A stretch of DNA of 64,000 bases from Taxillus chinensis (taxonomy: Eukaryota > Streptophyta > Magnoliopsida > Santalales > Loranthaceae): NCBI GenBank assembly GCA_023512835.1, contig CM042090.1, forward strand, positions 3,069,826 through 3,133,825, written 5' to 3'. Positions within the stretch are counted from its first letter, which is position 1, and every line of letters starts with the position of its first letter. The notes beneath the pieces were generated by a model. That model ran no database searches. It was not told where the DNA came from and saw nothing but the letters and a program-made list of their open reading frames with translations. The position numbers and the translations under genes are program-made. Shown here piece after piece: positions 1-12,258 of this stretch.

Positions 1-487
1 TGTTTACGAGTTCTCATAAATCTATTCCTTTGTAAGATTTACTGTTTAAAATCAATTTCTAGCCTAAAGTAGGATAAGTATTGCATATTTTAGTGTAACC
101 TTTTTTTTTTGACGAGTAAAAGTCTTAGTTAGATAAACATCAAAGGAAGCAAAATTCATGTACCAGGTTTTAGAAATAGATTATTCACTCTCTTCCAATG
201 TGGAATAAAGTTTAAGGTTATTAACAAGAAACATGAGTATAAAAGGGGTGTAAAAAGTTGCTTATGTTTCTATTTGTGTTTGAAGGATAAGAAATGTAAA
301 ATTTAGAAGTACAGAGATCTATGTAAATATAGTGAGTATGGATGAGATGAAAAACGTAATTCAAGAATCAAGATGGTTTGGACACATCTGATTTAGAACT
401 GATGTTACCATTGTGTATATTTTTTCCTTTGGTCTTTCCTTTTACATGATTTTTAAACCATGCCATTCTGTATGAAACATTTTACAG
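1..487 (+). other. Intron sequence upstream of the first visible EXO70A1 exon
   Basis: This AT-rich stretch ends in a pyrimidine-rich tract and an AG acceptor at 486-487, directly before an exon that is clearly EXO70. The earlier exons of the gene must lie left of the window. I see no coding sequence, repeat or RNA gene in it. Confidence 0.7.
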
Positions 488-3400
488 CTACCAATCAACC
501 TTGAAGCAACTTTTTGAAGAATTTGGAAAGGAGAATGAAACAAGTTCACAGTTGGCCTCTGTGACAATGCAAATAATGCAGGCTCTTCAAATTAATTTAG
601 ATGGGAAATCTAAGCAGTATAAAGATATTGCCTTGACTCACTTGTTTCTTATGAATAATATACACTATATGGTTAGATCCGTACGCAGGTTTGTCTTGTA
701 TTTGGCTATACTTAAACTACTTCTGCGGAGCATTTGTGACTTATGGTGTGTATGTGATAATTCTGGTGCTTCTCATTGTTTTGTTCAGGTCAGAAGCCAA
801 GGACCTGCTTGGGGATGACTGGGTCCAAAGACATCGCAGGATTGTGCAGCAGCATGCAAATCAGTATAAGAGGATTGCTTGGGCAAAGGTCTTGTTCTGT
901 CTATATTTAAATTTATTCATGTTGGCACACACTGTAATATCAGTCATTTGTTCTCCCTCTATGGATGGCTCTGTGGTGCACATGATTTGTCTTCTAGAGC
1001 TCATTGCTTCTCTATCAACAAATCATTGCTTATTCATATTCTTTATTTGTTATTTATTATTTGGATTGTTTCTAGAACCTGCTACCTTATTACATATTAT
1101 TTGTTTCTTATCTCAACTTTTTAAATCTTTTTATTTGTTATGGATATATGAGTTTTTTGGTTGATAAATATATATTGCATGGATGTATAATATTTTTTGT
1201 ATTGAAATACACATTCACCATTTGACTTGAAGCATTTTTACATCTATTAGACTCCTCCCTATTCTCTGGCATGACAAGGGACAAGAAACAAGGTGATTTT
1301 TTGTTATGGGTTGTGGGTTTTAAGGGTCCTAGTATTTATTACATACTAAGTGCTAGTGGAGTTGAATGTTTGAAACAATTATTTGGCTATATATATATAT
1401 ATTCAATTTCAATCGTAGTAGTGAAAGCGGCGCTTAAGCAATGCGCAAGTGTCCAAGTGGTATGGGGAGGGAAAGTGGACGCACATCAAAGAGTGTGCTT
1501 TGACTGGAGAATCGCCCGTTGGGTGTCCAAAGCAATGCTTTGGGTGCATTTTAGGCAAAGTGTACACATCTAAAACGGTTGCTTTGCATGTTTTTTTTCC
1601 TAATAAAATGCCACTTTTTTTTCTTCCCTTTATTGTGTGCAATTAACCCTCAGGCTAGAGCAGCCTCAAACATCGATGGCAACTCCTGCTGGCCCTAGGG
1701 TGATCGTGTAGATTTGACGTGATAGGCCTCAGATTGGTGATGGCGCCCTTGGGGTGATGATCTTTGTTAGTGGCGACAGTGACCTTGGCAATGAAGCCTA
1801 CACCAAGCAATCTTCATCAGCAAACCAGCTTCACTGCTATGTGATTGACGACCGCCACCAAGATGTTGATTTCCATCATGTTAGAATTCGACCTTGACAC
1901 TATGACTGTTTGACTCTACACCCAATGCATCTCCCTTGCATCTTTTTTATTACCATCATACCCTTCCTTTCTTTCCCTTCATCTGCATTTTAGAAACAGC
2001 CTTGTTTATCAAAAAAGAAAAAACAACACCCCTTATACATTTAGTGTCTAGTTGCTTGTCTGTTTAAATATCAAATTTTTATGTAATATTTTGGCTCATC
2101 TTACCTCTTGCCTCTAAATAAGACATTCATTGTCCAATACTGAATTAAATCTTTAAACACTTACTTTCCTTCTCATTCATTACTTGTATTTATCACTTTA
2201 ATAATTAATAAACAAAAATATTTTATTGGTTATAATTTATTATTTGGGTAATTGATAATTTGGTTTTAAATAGTAATATGTTTATTTTCGTTAATTATGT
2301 TTGTTATTTTATTTAATTGTAACTTTTTTTGTTAAAAAGTTATAAATTAATGGTATATTTTTTAAATAAAGGTTAATTATTTTTTTTTTGTGCTACTTTA
2401 CTTTTCATTATTGTTTTGCAATTTTTTTAATTATAGTATATTTGGATGGATATTTTGTTTTGTAATAATAGGCAAAAGTATCATATTTGCCTTTATACTA
2501 AATTTGAAGGATCAATTTTATCCTAATATTTTTTTGGTCCAATTTTGCCCTAATGTCATACAATTTGGGCCAATTATATGCTTCTAGCAATTAAACGATA
2601 TTATGCTGTATGCATTGTTTTCTGCCCCGTGAAATACTGGCATAACATTTTTTTTAAAGGATTAATTTATGTTTACTCAATTGATGTTCATGTTAAACAG
2701 CTTGTGCCACCTCCTAGTCACAGCATTGCCACCACTACCTTTCCCATGGACACAGTGGTTGTTAAGATGGGGCCAAAGTCAGAGTTACTCATTTGTCACA
2801 ATATTATTTATTTTGGCTTCGCTGCATTGGTCCGCACAATTTGAAAATGTGTTCTACCATATAAACATCCATGGCTTTCCCGCTTTCTTTGATGGGAGAC
2901 AATTTTCCAACAGTGGTGATGCATATGGCTGCTACCTCTTCAACCACAACCATGCCTTGAACTACTACCTCCCTCTCTATGGAAGCCACAACAATGTCTC
3001 CTACAACACCCCTGACTAGCTACATTCCATGCAATGCCATACTCGCATCCCCTCACTCTCACCACCACTACTCGAACCTTTGCACTTTCCTGTGACTGTG
3101 ACCCCTGATGTCCCTCTTCAACTCTAAAACTTTTCCCTACAATTCATCTTCATCCCACATTTCATCCCACATGATTACCTATCATGCCCACAATCCATTC
3201 CAGATCCACTCTGGTAGCCATGCTTCTACCACCCACATGCACTTTCAAGCTACTTGTGCTACCATAACTTCTAAAAGGAAGTAGATGAAAAAAATGGGTG
3301 GGTCTAAGATTCATATGAAAACCAAACAGTGATGTTTTTTAAATACTATATCCAATGATTCTGTTACAACAATAAAAAAATTAAAATTCTTTGCAAAATA

Positions 3401-6400
3401 GAATCATGTTCATGGTTCGAAGTATCAGACAAATCTAAGATGTCTTAGGTGAGTTGTCACTGTTATAGAACTTCCCGATATGAGATCCAGGCTCGGTATA
3501 GATTTATCACGTTTTTCCTGTATCCCATCGATCTCGGCCGATATCTTGGCCAAGATCCAAGTTTTAGTCCGAGACGCATTGAGTCGGCTAAGAAATCAAT
3601 GATGAGTCTCCTTTCGGACGAGATCTCGTTTGAAATTGTTAGGATGTTGAGGTACGTTGTGCAGTCTCTTTTTCTTCCTCCTTTTTTTTTCTTCATGTTC
3701 TTTCTTAGGTGATTGCTCTCACACTCCACGTTGGTGATTGCCATTGCATTGATGGTGATTACCCTTGCGTCGTGCGTCGCTGCATTCGCCTCATCTTTTT
3801 CTTCTCTTCTCCACGTTGCGTCGTTGCCAATTGTTAGATTCCCTTTTCTTCTTCCTTTTTCTTCTTCTGTTGCGTTGTGCTCACGCTCAATATGCTTTGC
3901 GGATGCTTATGAGATTTATTTAGTTTCCCTATTTTAACCTTATTTATGTTTATTAACTTGTTTATTAGTTTAGTTTAGTTTTTTAAAATTAGTTTTTGCT
4001 ATAATTTTTTCCAAATAAGACTGTGTGTATTTGTTTAAACCTGTTGTGTTGGTGAAAGTGAAATAAATAAATATTATACCTGTATTTATTTTTTATTTCC
4101 TGTATTTTTCCTAGAAAATATGATATTAATTTGATAAAAACTATTATAAATATAGAAACTAATTTTATCAATGATTATATATATGTTTTTACCATTATGA
4201 TTTTATTTTAATAAATTATAAATTATACAAAATATAATAATATATTTATTTTAATGCTATAGAAGCATTCTAGTGGCTTTTTTGTTTAAAGTCATAGCTT
4301 GCAATTCAAATAATTTATTTTATTTGTTTAATTGTTCTAACGTGATGATTTGATTTTTCTATGATTTTTATTTTTTAAATTGAATATTAATTTATGTCTA
4401 AAGTTATATCTTGTTTGAGATGCAATGAGTCATTCATGATCGCGACGTTTGCGATCGCAACGCGACGACGACCGTGACTTTGAATCATGATCGTGTTTAG
4501 GGCATAATTATTAAAGGCGCAAAGTACACACATGGTATAAAGGTATCCTAGGGCTTAAGCGTAAGATGTAAAAAAAGAAGAAGAAGCACGGGTTTGAGGA
4601 AAGTAAGGCACACTTATAAAAATAATTTTAAAATATTTAATTAGTTGTTAATAAAATAAATAAATCAAATTAAGCATAAATAAATAAATACTCTAAATTA
4701 TAACAAACTACTCAAATGTAAAATTTTAACTCAAAAGCTCAAAGCATAAAAGTCCAAAGGGATAAACTTCTAAACTTAGTTGTCAATATTTAAAAGAAAA
4801 AATCATCATCATTCTCCTCACCATTGTTAGACTTGTGACCATCAACATCTTTTTTTTGTCTTTTTTAGAATTCGTCTCTACTTCCTCATCTACTAGAATT
4901 GGCATTAACGTAGAATACTTTGAACTTTTAGAGGTAGTAAGACTTGCTTTTGGTGTACTCCTTTGCTTGATGATGATCTTGTATGAAACCTACTCGCTAA
5001 CTTTTGCAGCTCTAGCAAGCCCATGTCAAAAAATCATTCTAAAAAACAATGTCATCATCATCTTCATCAAACTTTCATCCATTCACCCAACCAATCACTC
5101 ATCAGAGTCATCTATTTTTGTCAATAATATAGGATCTATGACATTGTGCATATTGTATCATCGCTTTAAAGCTTGATCATACTTGATAAATACCAGCTCA
5201 TTTAAGCGCTTGTATGATAGCTTATTTCTTTTCATGTTGTGGATCTATATGATTTATAAATTATAACTAATTAGAATTTAGTGATTCATTATTTCATGAA
5301 ATAAATTTGTAGATACAAGACAACATTACTTAAATTTCTTTCATAATTAGATGTCCTGCAAGTGAGGCTAAAGACTTCGATGGCAAATCTTCGCAAATTT
5401 GGAGTTGAAGATCCAAATAAAGACCACAATTTAGATGTTTATGTTTATTACTTATAATTAATAACCTTTAATAAATTATAAAATAAAAGGTTATTAAAAA
5501 AAAAGCCTGAGTGACTTTACCAAAGAGACTTAACATTCTTTTACAAAGTTAGCTCCTTAGTAATCTTATTTTGTTTTTCAATGGTTGCAATTAATTTTTG
5601 TATATAGTTGTATAGGCTTGATGCCACCTCTAAATCTTGTTTAATAGATAAATTTTCATAAAAGAATTGTGGGTTCAAAAAGTAGCCAGTTACATGTCAA
5701 GGCTTACAATCCCACATATTATCAATGATAGCAAATGTATCCATAACCTTATTATTATCCTATTTGAAATCATTTACCAATTGTTTCTTTAGCTCTATTA
5801 ATGGCCTCATAAATATATTCATTAGAGGCTTTTTTTTCCTATCAACCAATCAAACTATACAAGCAAGTGGAGTTATCAACTTAAGGAGAGTACAATGATT
5901 TTTGAAAAGAAAGGCATGAAAATAGTGTGAGCAATCCTTTAGCTCTTTTACTCATTTGGAATTTTTGAAGTAAACATCTTTTGTAAGTTATCATTTTGGC
6001 AATGAATACTTCAGAAAGGAGGTAACGAATCTGGTGAGGCTTGAGGGCGAACTTAGTATCACCTCTAATCACAAATTTTACTCTTTTAAAGCTTAAACAA
6101 TTTTATTTTAAAAGAAACCTAGATAACACTTGAGTGTTAATTCTCCAGGAATTTTTGTTTCCTTAAATAACGATGGCTAATTTTCAGCAATACGAAGTTC
6201 CTTTGCCAGATCTAACCAAAGTAGATTCGTGATTACCTCTTAATCACCACAATCCCCTAGGTCATCTTTCAGACACCTTCTTAAATGAATGACACATCTT
6301 CTAAAGGTCCTTTTTGTGAAAAATTACTCACTTTGTAGGGGATTGAAAAATCAATAGTTTGAAAACTGTGGGGGGCCCCGCCGCCCCTCCCCCCAGGCAT

Positions 6401-9400
6401 CTTTGAAAACTATGCAATGCGTGTTGTTATGTCGGTTAGGCTAAACCAATCGTCAATTCATTATAAGATCAAGAGACACTGGTATAGTGCTCTTTCAAGT
6501 TACAAATATAAGTTTCAAACATAATTGCTTTTACAACTCTATATTCTTCCCTTTGTTGTGATTCCTTCACTTGATTGTATGCTTTTAACTTAGCCTCCTG
6601 ATTAAGAATCACCAGCTCTTAGCTCTCGTTCTTCAAGGTAGATCTGTTCACTATGAAGCCTCTCTCTGTGTATGAGTGTTCAATGCACTTACGTACTACA
6701 ACCTCTTTCTTTATATAGGTCGACTTCAGTGATGCCCTAGTCGACAAAGTAATAGGCCCATCATGAGGATTCTAGACAAGCCCTGTTCACCCCATGCAAT
6801 CCTATTCGTTCACCATACAAATTAGTTGCTATCAAGGTCGATTTGGTTGTCTCCCTTATGAGCCAGTGAGCCAAATACACGCGGCAGGAATTAGCTTTAA
6901 ATTGCTAAGGAAAATAACTGTTACGACACTGTTTCATAAAACTTCAAGATGAGTAAAGTAGCTTTGAGATAACGAACACTTCGGTTTGAGCCGACTGGAT
7001 TACTTCGAGATATGTTACTTTGGTTCATCTAGACTTCAGTATATAAAACTTTGAAATAAACCTTACTTCAAGATATCAAACCGATATACTGGGTTCTTCG
7101 AGTTGAGCTGTCTCTTTACTTTGAGATATTGAGCAATAGTTTGAGATATCGAACTATACTTCTACTTTGAGATATCAAATAGTACTTTGAGCCAACAAAG
7201 CACATGCCAAAGTAAAGAGACTTGTGTAGACTATCAAACTCTCTCTATGTGTTCACTCAACCGAGATCACTTAACGATGTTATTTGAGAGTATAATATTG
7301 TTTCTTCTCACACTTTTCACTACAAACTCTCTCTATGAGTTCACTCATCAGAGATCACTTTACGATGTTATCTGAGAGTATAATATTGTCTCTTCTCACA
7401 CTTTTCACTACTGCTTGCCCACTGTTGCAAACCTTTGACTGCTGTTGACAACAATTATAATCTCTTTTACTATATGGGAACAACCTATCCATTGGAATTC
7501 ATTATGAAAGTAAAAATATAATATAATTAATTTTAAATTTAATGATTACTTGCCATCACATAATTTGATGCATTATCTTTTATGACTTGAACAAAATTAG
7601 CTTTTCCGATTTGTTTCATAAAAAAAATCAAGTAATTCAAACACACTTTTATACTTAGAAGCATGAATAGACTCAATAAATACGTTCTGTTGGAAAGTTC
7701 ACAAAAAAGTAGTCCTTTTACACTTGTCTTTCAAACCATTAGACATGATAGAACATCTAATCTTTGTCCATTTATCTATATTATTTTTCAACATATTATT
7801 TGTATTGTTAAGCTTTTTTTTTAAGGAGAGAAACTCTCACCTCATGGTAACTAAGTGGCTTTATTCATATTTCATATTGGCTAATGTACTCAACCACCAA
7901 CATTAAATGCTACTCTAGCATCATATATCCACCTTACAATATGAACGCATACTTTATGCCTTGTTTCTTTCTTGTAATTCTCTTTGATTGTTTTTTGTTT
8001 ATTTTCCCCATCCTTTCTTCCATTCACAACCAACTTAGGTTTGGGAGTAAAGAATGAATTTATCGGTCCCTTTTGTCTTTTTTTTTTTTTAACAGAATTT
8101 GGATTGTAGTGATTTACTACTTCCTCTTGAGCATATAATACTTTAACTCTTCGACCAATCTCTTCCACATCATCTTCATTCTCACCAAAGTCAGCATCAT
8201 CAAAGTTGGGCAACATATTCATTTGTTCTTTTTAAACCTTTTTATTGGCCATGCACTCTCTTATTTCCTTTTTCACATGATCTAGAAATTTGAGGCATAT
8301 CTTTGCCCACATTGCATGGTCCGATGCCTTAATTTGTCATTGTTGCACAAAAATTGTATGTGAATGCATTTTCGTTGCCATAGATGTGTTGCATACCTCC
8401 AACTTGGATCCTATCTTAAACTTGAACATTTAGAATCCATTGATAATAGATATCTAATAGCCTAAAAAGAAAGGAACATATCTCAAATTCTCAGCCACAA
8501 AAAAAAAAGACATGTCAGACACATCTTACATCAGCTACAATAAAAAAAAACCTACGGCGGGCAGCATTGCTGCAGCAGAGAAGAAGAAGAAGCAGGTTGC
8601 AGTGGAGGAGGAGGAGAAGTGTTTTGGTTGCTAAGGCTTTCCTCCAAGCTTGAGATGATTATTAAACTCGTATGCTTAATGAGCTTGAGTGTAGCAGTGT
8701 TTGGCTCACGAGCTTAACGAATCTAAGCTCAAACTTGTTGAGATTACACTTATATTGATCAATTCATTCCAATGATTTTACATTATTAAATTATTATATC
8801 AATGTGTTGATGTTAATAAGTTAAAACTTGTTGAGATTATGCTCTTATATTGATCAATTCATACTAATGATTTTACATTATTAAATTGTTATATCAATGT
8901 ATTAATTTTAAATACATTAATATTATATTTTTCAGTTAATTTGATCATAATAAAAATAGTATTTTAAGTTTAAATATGTTTATCTAGCTGAGCCTAGAAG
9001 AGCTTAGATGGGTTGAATTGAAACAAATTTGTGAGTCCAAATTGAGTTTAAATGGGCTTGATCCTAATTTAAAGCTCAAGGCTCGGTTGGGTTCAGGTTC
9101 ATGAAATCTGAAATGAGCTCCACCCTATGCACATCACATGGGATTACTCAAGCTTTTTTCTAGATTTCCTTCCTCATCATTAAAAAACTCCACATGCCAT
9201 TGTTTCATGGATCAAAAACCTACTAAATACTGGGCCTTTATTTTAAAATCCCATATGACCTTAATAACCAAAGACCCTAATTTTCAAAACCCTATTACTA
9301 TTGAGAATACTCACATACTTTCACATACTGTTTACAGACTGTCCTGCTCCTGCATGCATTTTTGGCCAATGTGGAGGTTTTTTTAAAAGTGGGGTTGGTA

Positions 9401-11157
9401 TTCTCACTCTCTTCAGTGAGTCTGTGGCTGATGTGTTGTGTGGAAGTTGCCTTCGAATCTATTTTTTTTCTAATATGTCATCAATAGTTTTTCGAAATAA
9501 GTTTGTGTTCTATTTATTGGTTTCTGTTAGGGTTCTGAATCCATTTTGTGGGTTACTCCTTCATCCTTATAGTTTTTTTTGTTAAGCTCAACTCTAATCG
9601 TAAAAAAAATATTTTGTTGATCAACAAATAATACAAGAATAAACAATTTGTGAGTTGCTGTAATGATGGTTTTGATTAGGTTGTTGGCCTTCCTGTATTT
9701 GTATCCAATGATCATGAAGCATTGAAACATATTTGCTTCTTTACCTTACAATGCTCCTTTTGATGTCCGAATTTATATTGCAAGCCTTGTTATAAGGTGG
9801 CTTTAATTGTTTTACTATTTTGTTTTGCTATATACACTCACTCATGTGAATCTTGAACTCAAACCAGTCTCTGCAGGGAAAGGCTAATTCATATTGACTA
9901 GGCACTAAAGCAAGCCTTGGTGTTGCTGTACATGGTCATATTTACATGAGGAACTGTGTTTAAAAATTCAAATAAAAATTGTTGACCTTTGATCACTATC
10001 TTATTTAAAATGGAGTTTAAAAAATCCAGATGCTGTCATAGTTTCCCCAACGTTCTGAGTAGAATGTCTTGATGACTATGTTCTTATTAAGATAACGTGG
10101 CTAATAGAATATAGGTTTGTTTGATATATATACTCAGTATTGGCTAGTTATTGCACATGTTCTTATTAAGATGTTTCAATTCCATTTCCACAAGAAACTA
10201 AGCCAGTGTCATGATAATTCCTAAGGACCGGTCTGTTTTGTACAATTCTCTGTGATATTCCTAAATGGTAATTATCTGTTTTGTTGATATTCTAATATAT
10301 TGGAATATGGCTATGTAGGCTGAAAATTACTGTTCAGTGATAAGTTTGTCTGAAAGTAACAATTGATAGAATTAAATGGCTTTCTTCTCTTATCAGGTTT
10401 TGTTTTCCCATCTCTAGATTTTGCAGTGTCTTTCAGCCCAAGGCCTGACCTCTTCTGGTGGGGGGAAGTACAGCAGGTGCTGAGGGTGGTAGTAGTGGAG
10501 CTTCAAGAACCCTGCTCAAAGAGAGGTTAATATTGAATTATTTCTTTCCACACCGTAAACTTTCTGGTTTTTGCAGTACTGTTGACATTTTAGCCATAAC
10601 AAATTTTGCTGTCAGGTTCAAGAGTTTTAATATGCAGTTTGAGGAGCTTCATCAACGACAATCTCAATGGACAGTTCCTGACACCGAGCTGCGAGAATCT
10701 TTAAGACTTGCAGTTGCTGAAGTCTTATTGCCAGCATACAGAGCTTTCATTAAACGTTTTGGGTGCGTCTGGTCATTATTCCTAGTTTTTGGGGTGTGCG
10801 TGAACTGGGTTTTTTTTTTTTGGGACTTCATAAAATTCAAGCACTAGATTGTGGAGTTTTTTCAGTAGCACTAATAATAATGCTATATTAAAAATAATAT
10901 TACTAATTTTGGGGTAGAAGGGTGGGGGGGTCCCATGACCAGGGGAAAAAAGGTTCATTTCTAATAGATGCCTCGCTGCCGTTTCTCTTTCCTCATTTGT
11001 GTTTTCTGAATCTGAAAGGTTTCTTTGGATATTTGGCAGGCCTATGGTTGAGAATGGGAAGAATTCATATAGGTACATCAAATACAGCGCAGAGGATCTT
11101 GAACACATGCTGGGTGAATTTTTTGAAGGAAAGACCATGAACGAACCTAAGCGATAG
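488..11157 (+). CDS. EXO70A1: Exocyst complex subunit EXO70A1-like, 3' part (five exons; possible frameshift)
   Basis: EXO70 is a subunit of the exocyst, the complex that tethers secretory vesicles to the plasma membrane; plant EXO70A1 acts in polarised growth and cell-wall deposition. Visible exons are 488-688, 789-888, 10418-10525, 10616-10762 and 11040-11157, with GT-AG borders and phases that agree. Diagnostic peptides are YQSTLKQLFEEFGKENE, DIALTHLFLMNNIHYMVRSV, DDWVQRHRRIVQQHANQYKR, FEELHQRQSQWTVPDTELRE and the C-terminus EFFEGKTMNEPKR followed by TAG. About 223 residues are present, roughly the last third of a protein of about 640. The intron at 889-10417 is exceptionally long. Exon 3 has six Gs at 10460-10465 where the family frame needs five, so the frame breaks at SSGGG and is regained only if one G is removed. 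The gene is either recently broken or this is a sequencing error. Family assignment is firm; the A1 subtype is by resemblance. Confidence 0.92.
6110..7500. mobile_element. Secondary insertion inside the hAT fossil
   Basis: In hAT transposases the DNASN motif and the R-G-x-T-x-F-A motif are normally about 70 codons apart; here about 1.5 kb separates them, so roughly 1.3 kb of foreign DNA sits between. The stretch has no coding capacity. It holds repeated CTTTGAGATAT/CTTCGAGATAT words at 6950-7190, an 88-bp tandem duplication at 7236-7411, and a tail (GACAACAATTATAA, about 7446) that recurs diverged near 22868. It is probably a non-autonomous or LTR-type element. The ends are approximate. Confidence 0.45.
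7236..7411. repeat. 88-bp tandem duplication
   Basis: Two adjacent diverged copies, 7236-7323 and 7324-7411, each start AAACTCTCTCTATG and end in CACACTTTTCACTAC. A weaker relative of the central GAGATCAC part appears near 22797-22830. The duplication lies in the insertion within the hAT fossil. Confidence 0.85.
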
Positions 11158-11381
11158 AACTGCAACGAAGTCATGAAGAATTTTCTTTCTGGTGGGTAGG
11201 GATGATAGTGGCTCCGTTCTTACATGATTTCTTCAACTGTGTAGCTGATGCTGCGCGCTGTGTATAGATAAGCACAGGGATGTACTGCAAAAATGGGACA
11301 AAGGTGGAACTATAAAATTTAATTTCATTGTGCGTGCATTCACACTTTATAGAGCGATAAATCAGGCGAGAACCAAATACC

Positions 11382-11387
11382 AATAAA
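11382..11387 (+). promoter_or_regulatory. Candidate polyadenylation signal of EXO70A1
   Basis: A canonical AATAAA lies 225 bases after the EXO70A1 stop codon, in an AT-rich stretch at a normal 3'-UTR distance. No stronger candidate is seen between 11158 and 11440. Confidence 0.5.
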
Positions 11388-11442
11388 ACAATGAATAATG
11401 AGGTGACTTTATTGTGATATTATCCTGTGTTTCTAAATTACC

Positions 11443-11444
11443 TT

Positions 11445-11479
<35 letters not shown>

Positions 11480-11503
11480 TTTTTTTTTTTTTTTTTTTGG
11501 GGG
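11443..11503. repeat. T22-A15-T19-G5 homopolymer string
   Basis: Long T, A and T runs follow one another directly and end in five Gs, just downstream of the EXO70A1 3' UTR. This could be a retroposon tail or an assembly or sequencing artefact; length calls in such runs are unreliable. Confidence 0.9.
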
Positions 11504-12258
11504 AATGAAAAGGGGGAGAATCATAGATTTGTTAAATATAAAATTTGTAGTTGATTAACAAGTTGAGAGCCTTAAGTTATAGAATTATGATGAATAAGTA
11601 AAAGTCTCATACAGAGATGAACAATTCAATTTTATCAACATTGCATACAAATCACTTGGAAATTCTCACAGTCATGAATTAAGACTTCAGATTGTCCTGT
11701 TTATCCTTTTCATGAAATAAAAGCAGCCTCATTCAAGTGTATCCTTACCCACTTGCTCTCAGTTAACTCAGAGAATAAGATAAGCCTTCAATACTTATTG
11801 ATGATCACATGACCTTTCATATTTTCCACTAACTAAAGTCCAACAATGTCAGTCTGAAATTAGATAACTGTAGATGTCAGGATAGCTAGAAATCTATCTG
11901 TGCTTCAATTTTATTCTTTTTGTTATACATAGAAGTTGTGGAAGGAGCTTACAATAAAAATCAATGCATCTGAAATCTTGCTTTCGATAGAGTATCTTAA
12001 ATATTGACACTACTATCTCTTCAAGAACTGTATAACATGAATCTTGGAATAGAGCTTGATGATTTGAATTAGGAGTGGAGTTCGAGATAATGTTTAGACT
12101 GCGACATCTCCTTTCATAAGGCCCTCAGATTAAAAAGTGAAGAGTCAACTAAAAATCATCCATTCATTGAATGGACTCTTTCCATACCATAATGTCATAT
12201 GATACTACAATTTGTATCTCGAGAACATCTTTTATCTTTGAGTGAGTCACTCCAAAAT
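11504..12258. other. Intergenic AT-rich spacer
   Basis: No coding region longer than chance, no recognisable protein similarity and no clear repeat. It ends in AAAAT (12254-12258), the left target-site duplication of the next insertion. Confidence 0.5.

Larger units (their letters stand above)
4990..8400 (-). pseudogene. hAT-superfamily transposase fossil
   Basis: Read on the minus strand from high to low coordinates, the pieces follow the order of plant hAT transposases. There is a BED-zinc-finger-flank-like piece near 8290-8340; a segment at 7890-8222 containing QKGPINSFFTPKP and then VHIVRWIYDARVAFN; a DUF659-like piece near 7550-7620 (VQVIKDNASNYV); MIRGDTKFALKP with LQKMFTSK in another frame at 5900-6072; a core containing MDTFAIIDNMWDC and YFLNPQFFYENL near 5650-5750; and the C-terminal dimerisation region (TPNLRRFAIEVFSLTC near 5350-5410, KRNKLSYKRLNELVFIKYD near 5180-5240). 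Stops and frame changes are everywhere, so it cannot encode a transposase. It lies antisense in the EXO70A1 intron. Terminal inverted repeats were not resolved. Confidence 0.8.
889..10417 (+). other. 9.5-kb EXO70A1 intron loaded with repeat debris
   Basis: The donor follows the exon ending at 888 and the acceptor precedes 10418. No host exon is recognisable inside. 889-4800 is AT-rich, with a GC-richer patch at 1420-1920 and another at 3470-3640 (GATCTCGGCC-like words) that look like old dispersed repeats but cannot be classified. 4990-8400 holds a hAT transposase fossil read on the minus strand, itself interrupted at about 6.1-7.5 kb. 8690-9125 carries repeated phrases around TTGAGATTA and ends in a CCACCCTA-like edge that may be hAT terminal sequence. 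9130-10417 shows nothing further. Confidence 0.7.

Noticed and set aside
691..1164. 157-residue hydrophobic frame that looks like a membrane protein
   Set aside because: It overlaps EXO70A1 exon 2 in part and otherwise reads intron DNA; the hydrophobicity comes from T-rich sequence.
2669..3019. 116-residue frame in a GC-richer intron patch
   Set aside because: No domain, no conserved start context and no splice partner; left as unclassified repeat DNA.
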